From NCBI GenBank assembly GCA_002369155.1, contig DFEM01000190.1, positions 1-7,960 on the forward strand: a stretch of 7,960 nucleotides of DNA, in the 5' to 3' direction. The stretch comes from Lachnospiraceae bacterium UBA3802 (lineage in GTDB: Bacteria > Bacillota > Clostridia > Lachnospirales > Lachnospiraceae). The translations under genes and the position numbers were made by a program. Positions 6,719-7,960 of the stretch are shown piece after piece (positions within the stretch are counted from its first letter, which is position 1; each line of letters starts with the position of its first letter). Below the pieces are notes generated by a model. The model made no database searches. It was not told where the DNA came from and saw nothing but the letters and a program-made list of their open reading frames with translations.

Positions 6719-7960
6719 AGTTTTATCCTATTTTTACATTTACACTGTAACCTGTATAAAGTATTTAACCCATCAAGAGGAGTCATGTTCGAAACATCGA
6801 GTTCCTCTAACTCTTTTATTATAACAGAATCTGACGTCATGTCCAATAAAGTTAATTGTCCTAAATCAACTTCATCCAATTTTGCAGTCTTTTTCTTTCC
6901 GGGAGCCATATTCGGAGTCACAATATCCTGCATTTTATCGATAATATTGTTTTCCGAGAGCTGATTTAATATGTCTTTGGCCCTCTCAATTACCAAATCG
7001 GGAACACCAGCAAGTTTGGCAACCTGAATACCGTAACTTCTGTCGGTTCCGCCTTTTATAATCTTACGAAGGAAAATTATATCGTCTCCTTCTTCTTTAA
7101 CCGCAATGCAGTAATTGTTTACATTGGGAACTTTTCCTTCAAGCTCGGTAAGTTCATGATAATGAGTCGCAAAAAGTGTCTTTGCGCCAAGAAGTTTCGG
7201 ATTTGCTATATGCTCAATTACAGCCCATGCAATCGACAAACCGTCCAGTGTGGAAGTGCCTCTTCCGATTTCATCAAGAATCAAAAGAGAATCCTTGGTG
7301 GCATTCCTTAAAATATTGGAAACCTCGTTCATTTCTATCATGAACGTTGACTGTCCGCTTGCAAGATCATCCGAAGCGCCGACTCTTGTAAATATTCTGT
7401 CGCATACACAGATACTTGCGGATTTGCATGGAACAAAGCTTCCGAGCTGCGCCATTAAAACAATTAATGCAGTCTGACGCATATATGTTGATTTGCCGGC
7501 CATATTCGGTCCCGTAATAACGGAAATATTGTTCTTTTTGTTGTCAAGCAACGTATCGTTTGGAATAAACTGATTATCCGGAATCATTTTTTCGACAACG
7601 GGATGGCGTCCGTCTTTTATATTGATAACGCCTTTGTCGTTAATATTCGGACGAACATATCTGTTCGATTCCGCAACATATGAAAGTGAACAAAAAACAT
7701 CAAGATACGCAAGCGCTTTGGCTGTTTTTTGAATTCTTAAAAGATTCTCCTCAATGTAAACCCTTATTTCCTCAAATAAATCGAATTCGAGAGAACAAAG
7801 CTTATCCTGCGCATTAAGAATCGTGTCTTCCAGTTCTTTTAATTTTTCAGTCGTATATCTTTCGGCATTGCTCAGGGTTTGTTTTCTTATATAGTCTGCC
7901 GGTACCATGTCGATAAAGGATTTTGATACTTCAAGATAATAGCCGAATACTTTATTGTAT
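6715..7960 (-). CDS. mutS: DNA mismatch repair protein MutS, C-terminal half (5' part outside the window)
   Basis: The frame is open from the window edge to TGA at 6717-6715: 414 residues, about half of a typical MutS. An internal Met at 7908 is not the start, because the preceding codons read YNKVFGYYLEVSKSFID, a conserved MutS stretch. Residues here count from that Tyr. Seen: the end of the lever/clamp domains, then the ABC-type ATPase with Walker A GPNMAGKST (150-158), a signature-region stretch ASGQSTFMIEM (200-210), Walker B LLILDEIGRG (225-234) and the His-switch ATHYHEL (264-270). TDRSYGIQVAKLAG (305-318) belongs to the C-terminal helix-turn-helix dimer region. QLTLL (368-372) occupies the place where Firmicute MutS carries its beta-clamp motif. 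The tail LDVSNMTPLDGLNTLYRLQ (387-405) matches the family C-terminus. MutS recognises mismatches and, with ATP, recruits MutL. The stop overlaps the mutL start by 4 bases. Confidence 0.98.
   Translation of the reverse strand, partial: YNKVFGYYLEVSKSFIDMVPADYIRKQTLSNAERYTTEKLKELEDTILNAQDKLCSLEFDLFEEIRVYIEENLLRIQKTAKALAYLDVFCSLSYVAESNRYVRPNINDKGVINIKDGRHPVVEKMIPDNQFIPNDTLLDNKKNNISVITGPNMAGKSTYMRQTALIVLMAQLGSFVPCKSASICVCDRIFTRVGASDDLASGQSTFMIEMNEVSNILRNATKDSLLILDEIGRGTSTLDGLSIAWAVIEHIANPKLLGAKTLFATHYHELTELEGKVPNVNNYCIAVKEEGDDIIFLRKIIKGGTDRSYGIQVAKLAGVPDLVIERAKDILNQLSENNIIDKMQDIVTPNMAPGKKKTAKLDEVDLGQLTLLDMTSDSVIIKELEELDVSNMTPLDGLNTLYRLQCKCKNRIKL

Noticed and set aside
6497..6964. 155-codon plus-strand open frame across the mutS/mutL junction
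   Set aside because: It is antisense to two conserved coding ends (the MutL ATPase start and the MutS tail) and shows no recognisable family or supporting context.
7906..7908. ATG that could be taken as the start of a shorter MutS-like protein
   Set aside because: Upstream codons to the window edge stay open and read YNKVFGYYLEVSKSFID, a conserved MutS stretch, so this Met is internal.

Overview
This is a chromosomal housekeeping stretch with every gene on the minus strand. It looks like a low-GC Firmicute of class Clostridia, most likely Lachnospiraceae. The support is AT-rich DNA, strong AGGA/AAGGAG ribosome binding sites, a TTG start, MutL with the metal-site motifs of Gram-positive endonuclease MutL, and the grouping mutS-mutL-miaA, a YnbB-type PLP enzyme, and mreB-mreC. 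The family assignment is inference; the genus cannot be fixed from the sequence.

Read in the direction of transcription (high to low coordinates), the window opens inside mutS, with 414 C-terminal codons present. mutS overlaps mutL by 4 bases (ATGA), and mutL overlaps miaA by 1 base (TGATG), so these three form a tightly coupled unit for mismatch repair plus tRNA modification. After a 73-base AT-rich gap comes a complete PLP-dependent enzyme of the methionine gamma-lyase/aluminium resistance family (ynbB-like). A 110-base gap with a candidate extended -10 promoter separates it from the cell-shape unit: mreB (TTG start with a strong SD) and, 2 bases later, mreC, which runs off the window after 100 codons. 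No gap between genes exceeds 110 bases. I see no tRNA, rRNA, CRISPR array, insertion sequence or convincing rho-independent terminator.

No clearly undescribed multi-gene system is present. The most unusual element is mutL. At 1003 codons it is about 376 longer than the 627-residue B. subtilis protein (length recalled from memory). All the extra length lies in the linker between the ATPase and endonuclease domains. That linker is acidic and probably disordered. It carries three near-copies of a GSAL[ILF]K motif and several short peptides resembling beta-sliding-clamp binding motifs, while the clamp motif position known in the C-terminal domain looks degraded. The second oddity is mreB, whose nucleotide-site motifs depart from the MreB consensus at two positions.
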